Made by a program: the position numbers and the translations under genes | The notes under the pieces: generated by a model | Seen by the model: the letters and a program-made list of their open reading frames with translations, nothing else | The model's database searches: none | Told to the model about the DNA's origin: nothing | Origin: JACRBK01 sp964427955 | Lineage (GTDB): Bacteria; Chloroflexota; Anaerolineae; Aggregatilineales; Aggregatilineaceae | Reading direction: 5' to 3' | Length of the DNA stretch: 24,231 nucleotides | NCBI GenBank assembly: GCA_964427955.1 | Contig: CAYRWY010000034.1 | Span: 1 to 24,231, forward strand | Shown: positions 7,729 to 14,310 of the stretch, piece by piece | Position numbering within the stretch: position 1 is the first letter of the stretch | Layout: each line of letters opens with the position of its first letter

Positions 7729-8585
7729 GAGATTTTCCGTTCTCCATGACTGGCGGTATAAGCCCGCCGGGCCGCTACAATCTCGCTCAACTCCTCGCGC
7801 AGGGAGGCTACATCGTCGAACATAGCTTCCAGGTGATCCAGGTGCGCGCGGAACCGGGCCAACGCGCTCCGCAGTTGGTCGGTGTTGGTGCTGAACATGC
7901 CCACGATCATCGTTTCGTCGGTGCGGGCCAGCCGGGTCGCGCCATCGAACCCGCCCGCGGCCAGGTCATACAGCGCGGCATCTTCGCGGGCGGTCTCCAT
8001 CGCCAACTGCATCAGCGAAAAGCTCAGCAGGTGGGGGAGATGGCTGGTCAGTGCCGTGAGGTAGTCGTGATGGACCGGGTCCATCCACAGCGGCCTGGCC
8101 TCGACCGCCAACACCAGGGCTTCCGCCAGCTCCCGCGCCGCGCCGGTCGTATGCCGGGTTTCGCACAGCACGAACCGGGCGCTGCGATACAACGTCGGAA
8201 GCGCGTGCACGAACCCATTCTCCGCCAACCCGCACATGGGATGCCCGCCGACGGCCAGCACCCCCGCGGGCAGTTGTTCCAGTTGTTCGCAGATGCGCGT
8301 CTTGGTGCTGCCCAGATCGAGCACCAGCGCGCCCGGCCTGATGCTCAGCGCGGGAATCAGCCGCACGATCTGGTCCGCGGGGACGGACAGGATCACGATG
8401 TCAGCCTCGGAGGTGCGGCCTACCGCATCGATCACCCCCTGGGCCAGGGCCTTTTCGAGAACCGCCGGGACCACATCCTCAGCGGTCAGGCGGCGAACCT
8501 GACCACGCAGTGCCATCGCCAGCGATCCGCCCATCAGACCCAGGCCGACGATGTGTACGGAACGATCTGCCAGAAGACTAGTCAT
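7725..8585 (-). CDS. tyrA: Prephenate dehydrogenase
   Basis: Oxidative decarboxylation of prephenate to 4-hydroxyphenylpyruvate, the tyrosine branch. 286 aa: an N-terminal Rossmann domain with GLGLMGG (14-20) and an acidic residue at D37 suited to NAD+, DLGSTKT (90-96), and the catalytic His in GGHPMCG (H115). The helical dimerisation domain has DPVHHDYLTALTSHLPH. There is no fused chorismate mutase and no ACT domain, so Tyr feedback through an ACT domain is not expected. The start ATG at 8585 gives the family N-terminus and overlaps the aroF stop by 8 nt; the frame open to 8807 is inside aroF. Arogenate use is possible but not distinguishable here. Confidence 0.94.
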   Translation of the reverse strand: MTSLLADRSVHIVGLGLMGGSLAMALRGQVRRLTAEDVVPAVLEKALAQGVIDAVGRTSEADIVILSVPADQIVRLIPALSIRPGALVLDLGSTKTRICEQLEQLPAGVLAVGGHPMCGLAENGFVHALPTLYRSARFVLCETRHTTGAARELAEALVLAVEARPLWMDPVHHDYLTALTSHLPHLLSFSLMQLAMETAREDAALYDLAAGGFDGATRLARTDETMIVGMFSTNTDQLRSALARFRAHLDHLEAMFDDVASLREELSEIVAARRAYTASHGERKIS

Positions 8586-9624
8586 GCGATCCTTCCTGAA
8601 CGGGTTCGAAGACCTGCCGCCCGACAATCGGCCCCAGGGCCTTGAGCTTCTGGACCATCGCGGCGAACCGTTCGGGCTTGAGCGACTGCCGCCCATCCGA
8701 CTGCGCATTCTCCGGGTCCAGGTGCACTTCCACGATGATCCCGTCCGCGCCCGCTGCCACAGCGGCCAGCGAAACGCTCTCGACGAATTCCCACTTGCCG
8801 ACGGCATGGCTCGGATCGGCGATCACCGGCAGGTGCGAGATATTCTTCAGCACCGGGATGGCGGCCAGATCGAAGGTATTGCGCGTCATCGTCTCGAAGG
8901 TGCGGATGCCGCGCTCGCACAGCATGACACGCATGTTGCCATGACTCAAGATGTACTCCGCCGCCATCAACAGTTCTTCGATGGTGCTGCTCATGCCGCG
9001 CTTGAGCAGGACCGGGTATTGGCTCTCGCCCACGGCGTGCAGCAGCGCGTAGTTTTGCATGTTGCGGGTGCCGATTTGCAGCACATCGGCATACTGGCAG
9101 ACCAGCGGGACCATCTGAGGGTCCATGACTTCCGTCACAATCGGCAGGCCCGTTTCCTGGCGCGCTTCGGCCAGGTACTTCAAGCCCTCTTCGCCCAATC
9201 CCTGGAAAGCGTAGGGCGAGGTGCGCGGCTTGAACGCCCCACCCCGCAGCGCCGTCGCCCCGGCCTCGCGCACGGCGTGAGCCGTCTCGATAATCTGGGT
9301 GCGATCTTCGACCGAACACGGACCGGCGATTAACGCCAGGTTGGGGCCGCCCACTTCGATGCCATTCAGGGGGATCAGGGTGTCGTCGGGGTGATATTCG
9401 CGGCTGGCAATTTTGTAGGGATGGCTGACCGGCACGACGTCCTGCACGCCGGGCATGAGCGCCAGTTGATCTCTTTCAATCGGACGACCGCCGCGCCCGA
9501 TCACGCCGATGATGGTGCGTTCTTTGCCTTCCGACAGATGCACATCGTAGCCCATCGAGCGAATGCGGGCGATCACATCTGAGACTTCACGCGTGCTGGC
9601 ATTCACCGCCATAACGACGATCAT
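8578..9624 (-). CDS. aroF: DAHP synthase, type I-beta (3-deoxy-7-phosphoheptulonate synthase)
   Basis: First and committing step of the pathway: condenses PEP with erythrose 4-phosphate. 348 aa in two parts. A ferredoxin-like, ACT-related regulatory domain covers about residues 1-70. The TIM barrel follows with AGPCSVE (metal ligand C103), KPRTSPYAF (132-140), EVMDP, QIGTRNMQNY, LKRG and DPSHAVG. This arrangement is that of the Thermotoga maritima type I-beta enzyme, whose N-terminal domain mediates Tyr/Phe feedback inhibition. ATG at 9624 has AGGAG about 9 nt upstream, next to a small palindrome at 9639-9651. It lies 48 nt after aroH. Confidence 0.96.
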   Translation of the reverse strand: MIVVMAVNASTREVSDVIARIRSMGYDVHLSEGKERTIIGVIGRGGRPIERDQLALMPGVQDVVPVSHPYKIASREYHPDDTLIPLNGIEVGGPNLALIAGPCSVEDRTQIIETAHAVREAGATALRGGAFKPRTSPYAFQGLGEEGLKYLAEARQETGLPIVTEVMDPQMVPLVCQYADVLQIGTRNMQNYALLHAVGESQYPVLLKRGMSSTIEELLMAAEYILSHGNMRVMLCERGIRTFETMTRNTFDLAAIPVLKNISHLPVIADPSHAVGKWEFVESVSLAAVAAGADGIIVEVHLDPENAQSDGRQSLKPERFAAMVQKLKALGPIVGRQVFEPVQEGSHD

Positions 9625-9638
9625 GGCTACCCTCTCCT

Positions 9639-9651
9639 GGTCGATTCGACC
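9639..9651 (-). other. Short palindrome beside the aroF ribosome binding site
   Basis: GGTCGATTCGACC is a perfect odd palindrome (GGTCG/CGACC with a 3-nt loop) in the 48-nt aroH-aroF gap, touching the aroF AGGAG. It could form a small stem that shapes ribosome access, or be chance. Confidence 0.3.
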
Positions 9652-9672
9652 GTGAATAAATCGCTTACGATA

Positions 9673-10074
9673 CTACTTATTACTGCCCAAAACTCGATCC
9701 GGACGGAGCTGTTGTGCTTCACGCAAATAAACGTGCTGAATTTCGGACGGCAGCCGCGTCGTGTTCCACATCACCAACACGCGCAGGCAGAGCGGCAGAC
9801 TGCGCGGTACGGCCATCTCGTGCCCGCACATCATGGCCACGTCGCGCCAGCCGAGCAGTTGGCGAGCCGCGACGGCGGGGTATTCGGCATTGAGATCGGT
9901 GGTCGTCGTAAAGAATATACTTCCGATGTCGCTTATCTCGATCTGGTTATTTTCCACGATTGCGGTCAGCAGTTCGTGGGTGGCCGCCAGCAGCGCCTCA
10001 GCCGTATTCGCCTCGACGGTGATCGCGCCACGCACTCCCAAACAGCGAAGAGATCGCGCAGGTTCCAGATTCAT
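9673..10074 (-). CDS. aroH: Chorismate mutase, AroH class
   Basis: Rearranges chorismate to prephenate, feeding both tyrA and pheA in this operon. The 133-aa sequence matches the trimeric Bacillus subtilis type, not the AroQ helical type. Residues equivalent to the B. subtilis active site are all present: R15 (R7), C83 (C75), E86 (E78), R98 (R90) and Y116 (Y108). It has 11 extra N-terminal residues before the conserved VRGAITV; start ATG 10074 is supported by AAAGGA 9 nt upstream. It is the first gene of the operon, about 37 nt downstream of the leader terminator. Confidence 0.95.
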   Translation of the reverse strand: MNLEPARSLRCLGVRGAITVEANTAEALLAATHELLTAIVENNQIEISDIGSIFFTTTTDLNAEYPAVAARQLLGWRDVAMMCGHEMAVPRSLPLCLRVLVMWNTTRLPSEIQHVYLREAQQLRPDRVLGSNK

Positions 10075-10110
10075 AAGCGGTTATCCTTTCAGCACGGTGC
10101 AGAGATAAAT

Positions 10111-10141
10111 AAAAAGGGCGCCGAGCTTGTGCTCTGCGCCC
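10111..10141 (-). terminator. Leader intrinsic terminator (attenuator) upstream of aroH
   Basis: On the minus strand the hairpin has 6 bp GGGCGC/GCGCCC (10141-10136 with 10121-10116), an A/G mismatch (10135/10122), then 4 bp GAGC/GCTC (10134-10131 with 10126-10123) and an ACAA loop. It is followed at once by TTTTT (10115-10111) and ATTTAT. The layout is that of a rho-independent terminator, placed after the operon promoter and before the first gene, which is the position of an attenuator. Confidence 0.85.
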
Positions 10142-10273
10142 TGTTCCTTCGTGTGTCGGAGTTCAGGTTTTCGGCTTAAACCGGCAGAAGCGTCGCTCGG
10201 ACCCGCCCTTGGCTGCGATAATAAAAATAAAAGTAACCAAACGAACCCCAGGTAGCCTTCTGGGGGGTCGAGG

Positions 10274-10318
10274 TCACGCAGTCAGAAATTCGGTTCTGGT
10301 CCAATGCCGGACTTTCAT
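10274..10318 (-). CDS. Possible leader peptide of the aro operon (14 codons)
   Basis: ATG at 10318 opens a 14-codon frame reading MKVRHWTRTEFLTA and ends in TGA 8 nt before the first leader hairpin. Its place, about 15 nt from the predicted transcription start, suits a leader peptide. It contains only one Trp and one Phe, no run of regulatory codons, and has no clear Shine-Dalgarno sequence, so the call is weak. A second candidate starts at TTG 10240 and ends at 10163, with Phe-Ile-Phe near its start, also without a good ribosome binding site. Confidence 0.2.
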   Translation of the reverse strand: MKVRHWTRTEFLTA

Positions 10319-10339
10319 CACTCACGCTTCTACCGTAAG

Positions 10340-10368
10340 AGAGTAGCACGAGCCGTTTGAACTGTCAA
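10340..10368 (-). promoter_or_regulatory. Sigma70-type promoter of the aro operon
   Basis: On the minus strand a perfect -35 TTGACA (10368-10363) is followed after 17 nt by -10 TACTCT (10345-10340), with TGC just before it (extended -10). An A-rich stretch, AAAAATTG, lies upstream of the -35. Transcription would start near 10333. It is the only strong promoter-like pair seen upstream of aroH. Confidence 0.75.
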
Positions 10369-10437
10369 CAATTTTTCTCAGCAACTTTTAAGCTTCCTCT
10401 CAGATTACCATAAGCCCCCCGCCCGAATTCCGCGCGC

Positions 10438-10443
10438 TATACT
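10438..10443 (+). promoter_or_regulatory. Candidate -10 element for the GldA/GldFG/DUF4340 cluster
   Basis: TATACT lies 43 nt upstream of the ATG at 10487 in the divergent intergenic region. No convincing -35 is found 16-18 nt upstream, where the sequence is C-rich, so an activator or another sigma factor may be involved. The region 10369-10480 otherwise shows nothing identifiable. Confidence 0.3.
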
Positions 10444-10486
10444 CTCCGGTCGGCAAATTCGCCAAAGTCTTGTCGGAGCCATGCGT

Positions 10487-11401
10487 ATGATCAAAGTCGA
10501 AAATTTGACCAAATCCTATGGAGCAGTGCAGGCATTAAAGGAGGTCAGCTTCCAGGTCAACCCCGGCGAAATCGTAGGACTGTTAGGGCCAAATGGGGCT
10601 GGAAAAACTACCACCATCAAAATTCTGACGGGTTATCTTCACCAGGACGGGGGCAGTGTCACCGTCGATGACCAGGACATCCTGACCCACACGCAGGCAG
10701 TCCAGGCGCAGATCGGCTATTTGCCGGAGAATACTCCCCTTTATTACGACCTGTCGGTGCAGGGCTATCTCAAACTGATGGCCGATCTGCGCAAGATCCC
10801 GGTGGGAGAACAGGCGGCGCTCATCTCGGAAGCCATCACGGTCACCGGCCTGACCGATCACCGCGCCCGGCTGATCAGTCACCTGAGCAAAGGGCTGCGG
10901 CAGCGCGTGGGACTGGCCCAGGCCATTCTGCATAAGCCGCGCATCCTGATCCTGGACGAGCCGACCGTCGGCCTGGACCCCACGCAGACGGTCGAAATCC
11001 GGCACTTGATCCACCGCCTCGCCAGCCAGAGCACCATTCTCTTCTCCTCGCATATCCTGTCCGAAGTCGAAGCCGTGTGCAACCGGGTCATCATCCTGAT
11101 CAACGGCGAGGTCCGGGCCGATGCCCAGCTTGACGAACTGGCCGCCACCAACAACGCGATCCTGGTGCTGGGCCACGACGAGAAAAACGCGGCCAAGAAG
11201 CTGGCGGCCCTGGACGGGGTGGAAGAGGTGGAGACCTTCGAGAATTCAGACGGGTGGCCCGCCTACCGCCTGATCAGCGCCCAGGACATCTGCCCGGCGG
11301 TCTACGATCTGGCCCGCCGCGAAAACTGGCCGCTGCGCGAACTGCGGCGCGATGTCGTCACGCTGGAAACTGTCTTTAACCAACTCGCTACGGCGGGCTA
11401 G
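10487..11401 (+). CDS. ABC transporter ATP-binding protein, GldA/CcmA-like
   Basis: Cytoplasmic ATPase of an ABC-2 type transporter, partner of the GldF-GldG fusion 11 nt downstream. With the start at 10487 it has 304 aa: Walker A GPNGAGKTT (34-42), Q-loop GYLPEN (77-82), signature LSKGLRQR (133-140), Walker B ILILDEP (153-159) and an H-loop SSHIL. Two ATGs are possible, 10481 and 10487. GGAG at 10475-10478 is only 2 nt from the first but 8 nt from the second, so 10487 is preferred. The C-terminal 80 residues resemble the DUF4162-like tail of GldA/NatA-type ATPases. The transported substrate is unknown. Confidence 0.92.
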   Translation: MIKVENLTKSYGAVQALKEVSFQVNPGEIVGLLGPNGAGKTTTIKILTGYLHQDGGSVTVDDQDILTHTQAVQAQIGYLPENTPLYYDLSVQGYLKLMADLRKIPVGEQAALISEAITVTGLTDHRARLISHLSKGLRQRVGLAQAILHKPRILILDEPTVGLDPTQTVEIRHLIHRLASQSTILFSSHILSEVEAVCNRVIILINGEVRADAQLDELAATNNAILVLGHDEKNAAKKLAALDGVEEVETFENSDGWPAYRLISAQDICPAVYDLARRENWPLRELRRDVVTLETVFNQLATAG

Positions 11402-11412
11402 GGGATACGCCT

Positions 11413-14307
11413 ATGAAACAGGTGCTCTCAATCACACGTAAGGAACTCAACAGCTATTTTAGCTCGCCGATGGCGCTGATTTTCGTCGGCGTTTTTCTGG
11501 CCGCGACCCTGTTCACCTTCTTCTGGGTAGACGACTTCTTCGCGCGGGGACTGGCCGATCTGCGGCCCATGTTCCGCTGGATGCCGATCCTCATGATCTT
11601 CCTGGCCGCGGCGCTGACCATGCGCCAGTGGAGCGAAGAACAGCAAACCGGCACGCTCGAAGTTCTGTTTACACTGCCCATGAAGCTGTACCAGCTGATC
11701 CTGGGCAAATTCCTGGCCGCGCTGGCGCTGGTCGCCGTGGCGCTGGCCCTGACGCTGTTCCTGCCGATCTCGATCTCGATCTTCGGCAACCCGGACCTCG
11801 GCCCCATCGTAGGCGGCTACCTGGCGGTCATGCTGATGGCGTCGGCTTACATCGCCATTGGCCTGTTCATCTCGTCGCGCACCAACAACCAGATCGTGTC
11901 GCTGATCCTGACGATGGCCGTGTGCGGCCTCCTGCAACTGGTGGGAAGCTCGACCATCACCAGCCTGTTCAGCAGCAATACCGCCGAAATCTTCCGCGCA
12001 TTGGGGACGGGCAGCCGCTTCGAGAGCATCGAGCGCGGCGTGATCGACGTGCGCGATCTCGCGTATTACCTGTCATTGACGCTTATTTTCCTGTTCCTCA
12101 ACATCCTGTCGCTGGATACCAAACGCTGGGGCGTGGGAGCCTCCACCAAGCTGCATCGCCTCAACGGGCAGACGATGGTGTCGCTGATGGCGGCGAACCT
12201 GCTGGTCCTGAACGTGCTGCTATACCCGATCCATACCGCGCGCCTCGACCTGACCCAGGATCACGAATACAGCCTCTCGTCCGCCACGCGCGATTTATTG
12301 ACTAATCTGCAAGAACCGCTGCTGATCCGCGGCTATTTCAGCGAGAAAAACCACCCGCTCCTGGAACCGCTCATCCCTCGCGTCAAGGATATGCTGGACG
12401 AGTACCGGATCGCGTCGGGCGGAAAAGTCAAAGTCGAGATTCTCGATCCGATCAAGCACCCGGACAAAGAAGCCGAAGCCAACCAGGTCTATGGAATCAC
12501 CTCGACTCCGCTACAAACGACAGATCGCTACGGCAGTTCGGTGATCAATGTCTACTTTGACATTCTGATTCGTTACGGCGACCAGGACGTGACGCTCAAC
12601 TTCCAGGACCTGATCGACGTCAGCCAGTATGGCAACGGCGACATCGAGGTCCGGCTGCGTAACCTGGAATACGATCTGACCAGCAGCATCAAGAAGGTGG
12701 TCTACGGCTTCCGCAGTGTCGATGCCGTGCTGGCCTCGCTGGCGGACCCCGCCCAACTGGTGCTCTACTACACCCCTGACACGTTGCCCGACTCGCTCAG
12801 CACCGCGCCGGACACGATCCAGCAAGTCGCGGACAAACTCGCCAGCCAGTCGGACGGCAAGTTCGTCTACCAGGCCGTCAACGTCGATGACGCGAACAAC
12901 CACGTGGACAAGAACACGCTGTACAGCCAGTACGGCATCCAGCCCGTGGCGGAGAGCTTCCTGTCCCCGGACACGTTCTATCTACACATGGTGCTGACGG
13001 CGGGCGGCAAGACGCAAGTCATCTTCCCCAGCAGCGATTTCAGCGAAAGCACCGTCAAAGACGAGATTGAAAGCGACCTCCAGCGCGCCGCGCCCGGGTT
13101 TTTGAAGGTCTTCGGCGTCTGGGCACCGCCGGAAACCCCCACGCAGGATATGTTCGGCCAGACTCAACAATCCCTGCAAACGTACCAGACCGTGCAGCAG
13201 GTGCTCGGCGAGAATTACGAGGTCAAGACCGTCGAACTCTCGGCAGAAAACATCCCGACCGGGATCGACATCCTGCTGATCATCGGGCCGGAAAACCTGA
13301 CCGACGCCCAGCGGTACGCCATCGACCAATACCTGATGCGCGGCGGCACCGTCTTCGTCGCCGCCGGAAACTATAAGTTCACCTGGGACCCCTATGGCGG
13401 CGGGATTGGAGTCCAGGCGATTGAGGGGGGGGTGCAAGACATGCTCGCCTCCTACGGGATCACGGTCGAACCCTCCCTGGTGCTCGATCTGCAAAACGAT
13501 CCGATCCCGCTCCAAACGCAGCGCACCGTCAACGGCATGACCGTGCAGCAGGTCGAGGCGCTGGACTATCCTTACTTCATCTCGGTCCGGCAAAGCGGCA
13601 TGGATCAGAAGAATCCCATCCTCTCGCGGCTGACGTCGATGACCGTCAGTTGGGCGTCGCCTGTCATCGTCGATCAAGACAAAAACGCCAACCGCAAGGT
13701 GACCACCCTGTTCAAGTCCAGCTCCAAGTCGTGGACCAGCACCGATACCAACGCCCAGCCGAACACAAGTCTGTACCCGAACGTGGGCTTCCCGGTGGGC
13801 AGCGATCAGCAGTCGTATCCGCTGGCGGTCGTGGTCGAAGGCAGCTTCGACAGCTTCTTCAAGGGCAAGCCGCTGGCGTTCGACACGGCGTCGCAGACTG
13901 ACCCGTCCGGCACGACCGACGCCACGGCGACCACGACGACGCCTGCGGCCCTGGTCGAGTCGTCTCCGGACACCGCCCGGCTGATCGTGGTGGGCAGCAG
14001 CGAGTTCTTGAACGACAACGTCTTCCAACTCTCGTCCAGCTTCGACTCGGAGAACTACAAGAGCACGCTGCAATTCATCCAGAACACCGTAGACTGGGCG
14101 ACCGAAGACACCGACTTGCTCTCGATCCGGGCGCGTGGTGCCAGCGCGCGTGTGATCGACACCCTCTCGGATAGCCAACAGACCAAATGGGAAGTCCTGA
14201 ACTATGCGGTGGCCCTGATCGGCCTGATCGTGTTGGGCGGCGTCTGGCAGTGGCGCAAGCGCGCCGAACGGCCCATGCCGCTGGTGCTGGCAGAAACGGG
14301 TGAATAG
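11413..14307 (+). CDS. GldF-GldG fusion: ABC-2 permease joined to extracytoplasmic Gldg domain
   Basis: The 964-aa membrane protein combines two proteins that are separate in Bacteroidota gliding machinery. Residues 1-237 are an ABC-2 permease with about six spans (near 20-38, 56-70, 100-120, 133-153, 160-178, 217-233) and the cytoplasmic RQWSEEQQTGTLEVLFTLP loop typical of GldF. A seventh span (about 256-273) leads into a GldG part beginning HTARLDLTQDHEYSLS, then a large extracytoplasmic region of roughly 650 residues including a GATase-like PENLTDAQ...YLMRGGTVFVA segment. A final span lies near 930-950, followed by a short basic tail. No frameshift is visible, so the fusion looks natural. 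Function outside Bacteroidota is not established. Confidence 0.9.
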   Translation: MKQVLSITRKELNSYFSSPMALIFVGVFLAATLFTFFWVDDFFARGLADLRPMFRWMPILMIFLAAALTMRQWSEEQQTGTLEVLFTLPMKLYQLILGKFLAALALVAVALALTLFLPISISIFGNPDLGPIVGGYLAVMLMASAYIAIGLFISSRTNNQIVSLILTMAVCGLLQLVGSSTITSLFSSNTAEIFRALGTGSRFESIERGVIDVRDLAYYLSLTLIFLFLNILSLDTKRWGVGASTKLHRLNGQTMVSLMAANLLVLNVLLYPIHTARLDLTQDHEYSLSSATRDLLTNLQEPLLIRGYFSEKNHPLLEPLIPRVKDMLDEYRIASGGKVKVEILDPIKHPDKEAEANQVYGITSTPLQTTDRYGSSVINVYFDILIRYGDQDVTLNFQDLIDVSQYGNGDIEVRLRNLEYDLTSSIKKVVYGFRSVDAVLASLADPAQLVLYYTPDTLPDSLSTAPDTIQQVADKLASQSDGKFVYQAVNVDDANNHVDKNTLYSQYGIQPVAESFLSPDTFYLHMVLTAGGKTQVIFPSSDFSESTVKDEIESDLQRAAPGFLKVFGVWAPPETPTQDMFGQTQQSLQTYQTVQQVLGENYEVKTVELSAENIPTGIDILLIIGPENLTDAQRYAIDQYLMRGGTVFVAAGNYKFTWDPYGGGIGVQAIEGGVQDMLASYGITVEPSLVLDLQNDPIPLQTQRTVNGMTVQQVEALDYPYFISVRQSGMDQKNPILSRLTSMTVSWASPVIVDQDKNANRKVTTLFKSSSKSWTSTDTNAQPNTSLYPNVGFPVGSDQQSYPLAVVVEGSFDSFFKGKPLAFDTASQTDPSGTTDATATTTTPAALVESSPDTARLIVVGSSEFLNDNVFQLSSSFDSENYKSTLQFIQNTVDWATEDTDLLSIRARGASARVIDTLSDSQQTKWEVLNYAVALIGLIVLGGVWQWRKRAERPMPLVLAETGE

Positions 14308-14310
14308 ACG

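Larger units (their letters stand above)
10075..10333 (-). promoter_or_regulatory. 5' leader of the aro operon, probable transcription attenuation region
   Basis: This stretch of about 260 nt between the predicted start site and aroH is far longer than a plain 5' UTR. Reading down the transcript it holds a possible 14-codon leader ORF (10318-10274), a CCCCAG/CTGGGG hairpin (10265-10246) followed by a U-rich run, a segment at 10210-10195 that repeats the 5' arm of the terminator, a weak GGTTT/AAACC stem, and the terminator at 10141-10111. After that come 36 nt with the aroH ribosome binding site. Regulation of this operon by aromatic amino acid supply through alternative RNA folding is inferred; which signal is sensed is not clear. 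Confidence 0.6.

Noticed and set aside
10195..10210. T-box riboswitch signature in the aro leader (AAGGGCGGGTCCGAG resembles AGGGTGGNACCGCG)
   Set aside because: Two key bases differ, including the first base of the UGGN that pairs with the tRNA CCA end. The segment pairs with the wrong arm of the terminator for T-box topology, and no Stem I specifier or distal-loop motifs are visible. An Infernal run against RF00230 would settle it.
12982..14178. 398-aa minus-strand open frame opposite the GldFG fusion
   Set aside because: Arg/Asp/His-rich shadow frame without any family feature or plausible start site.
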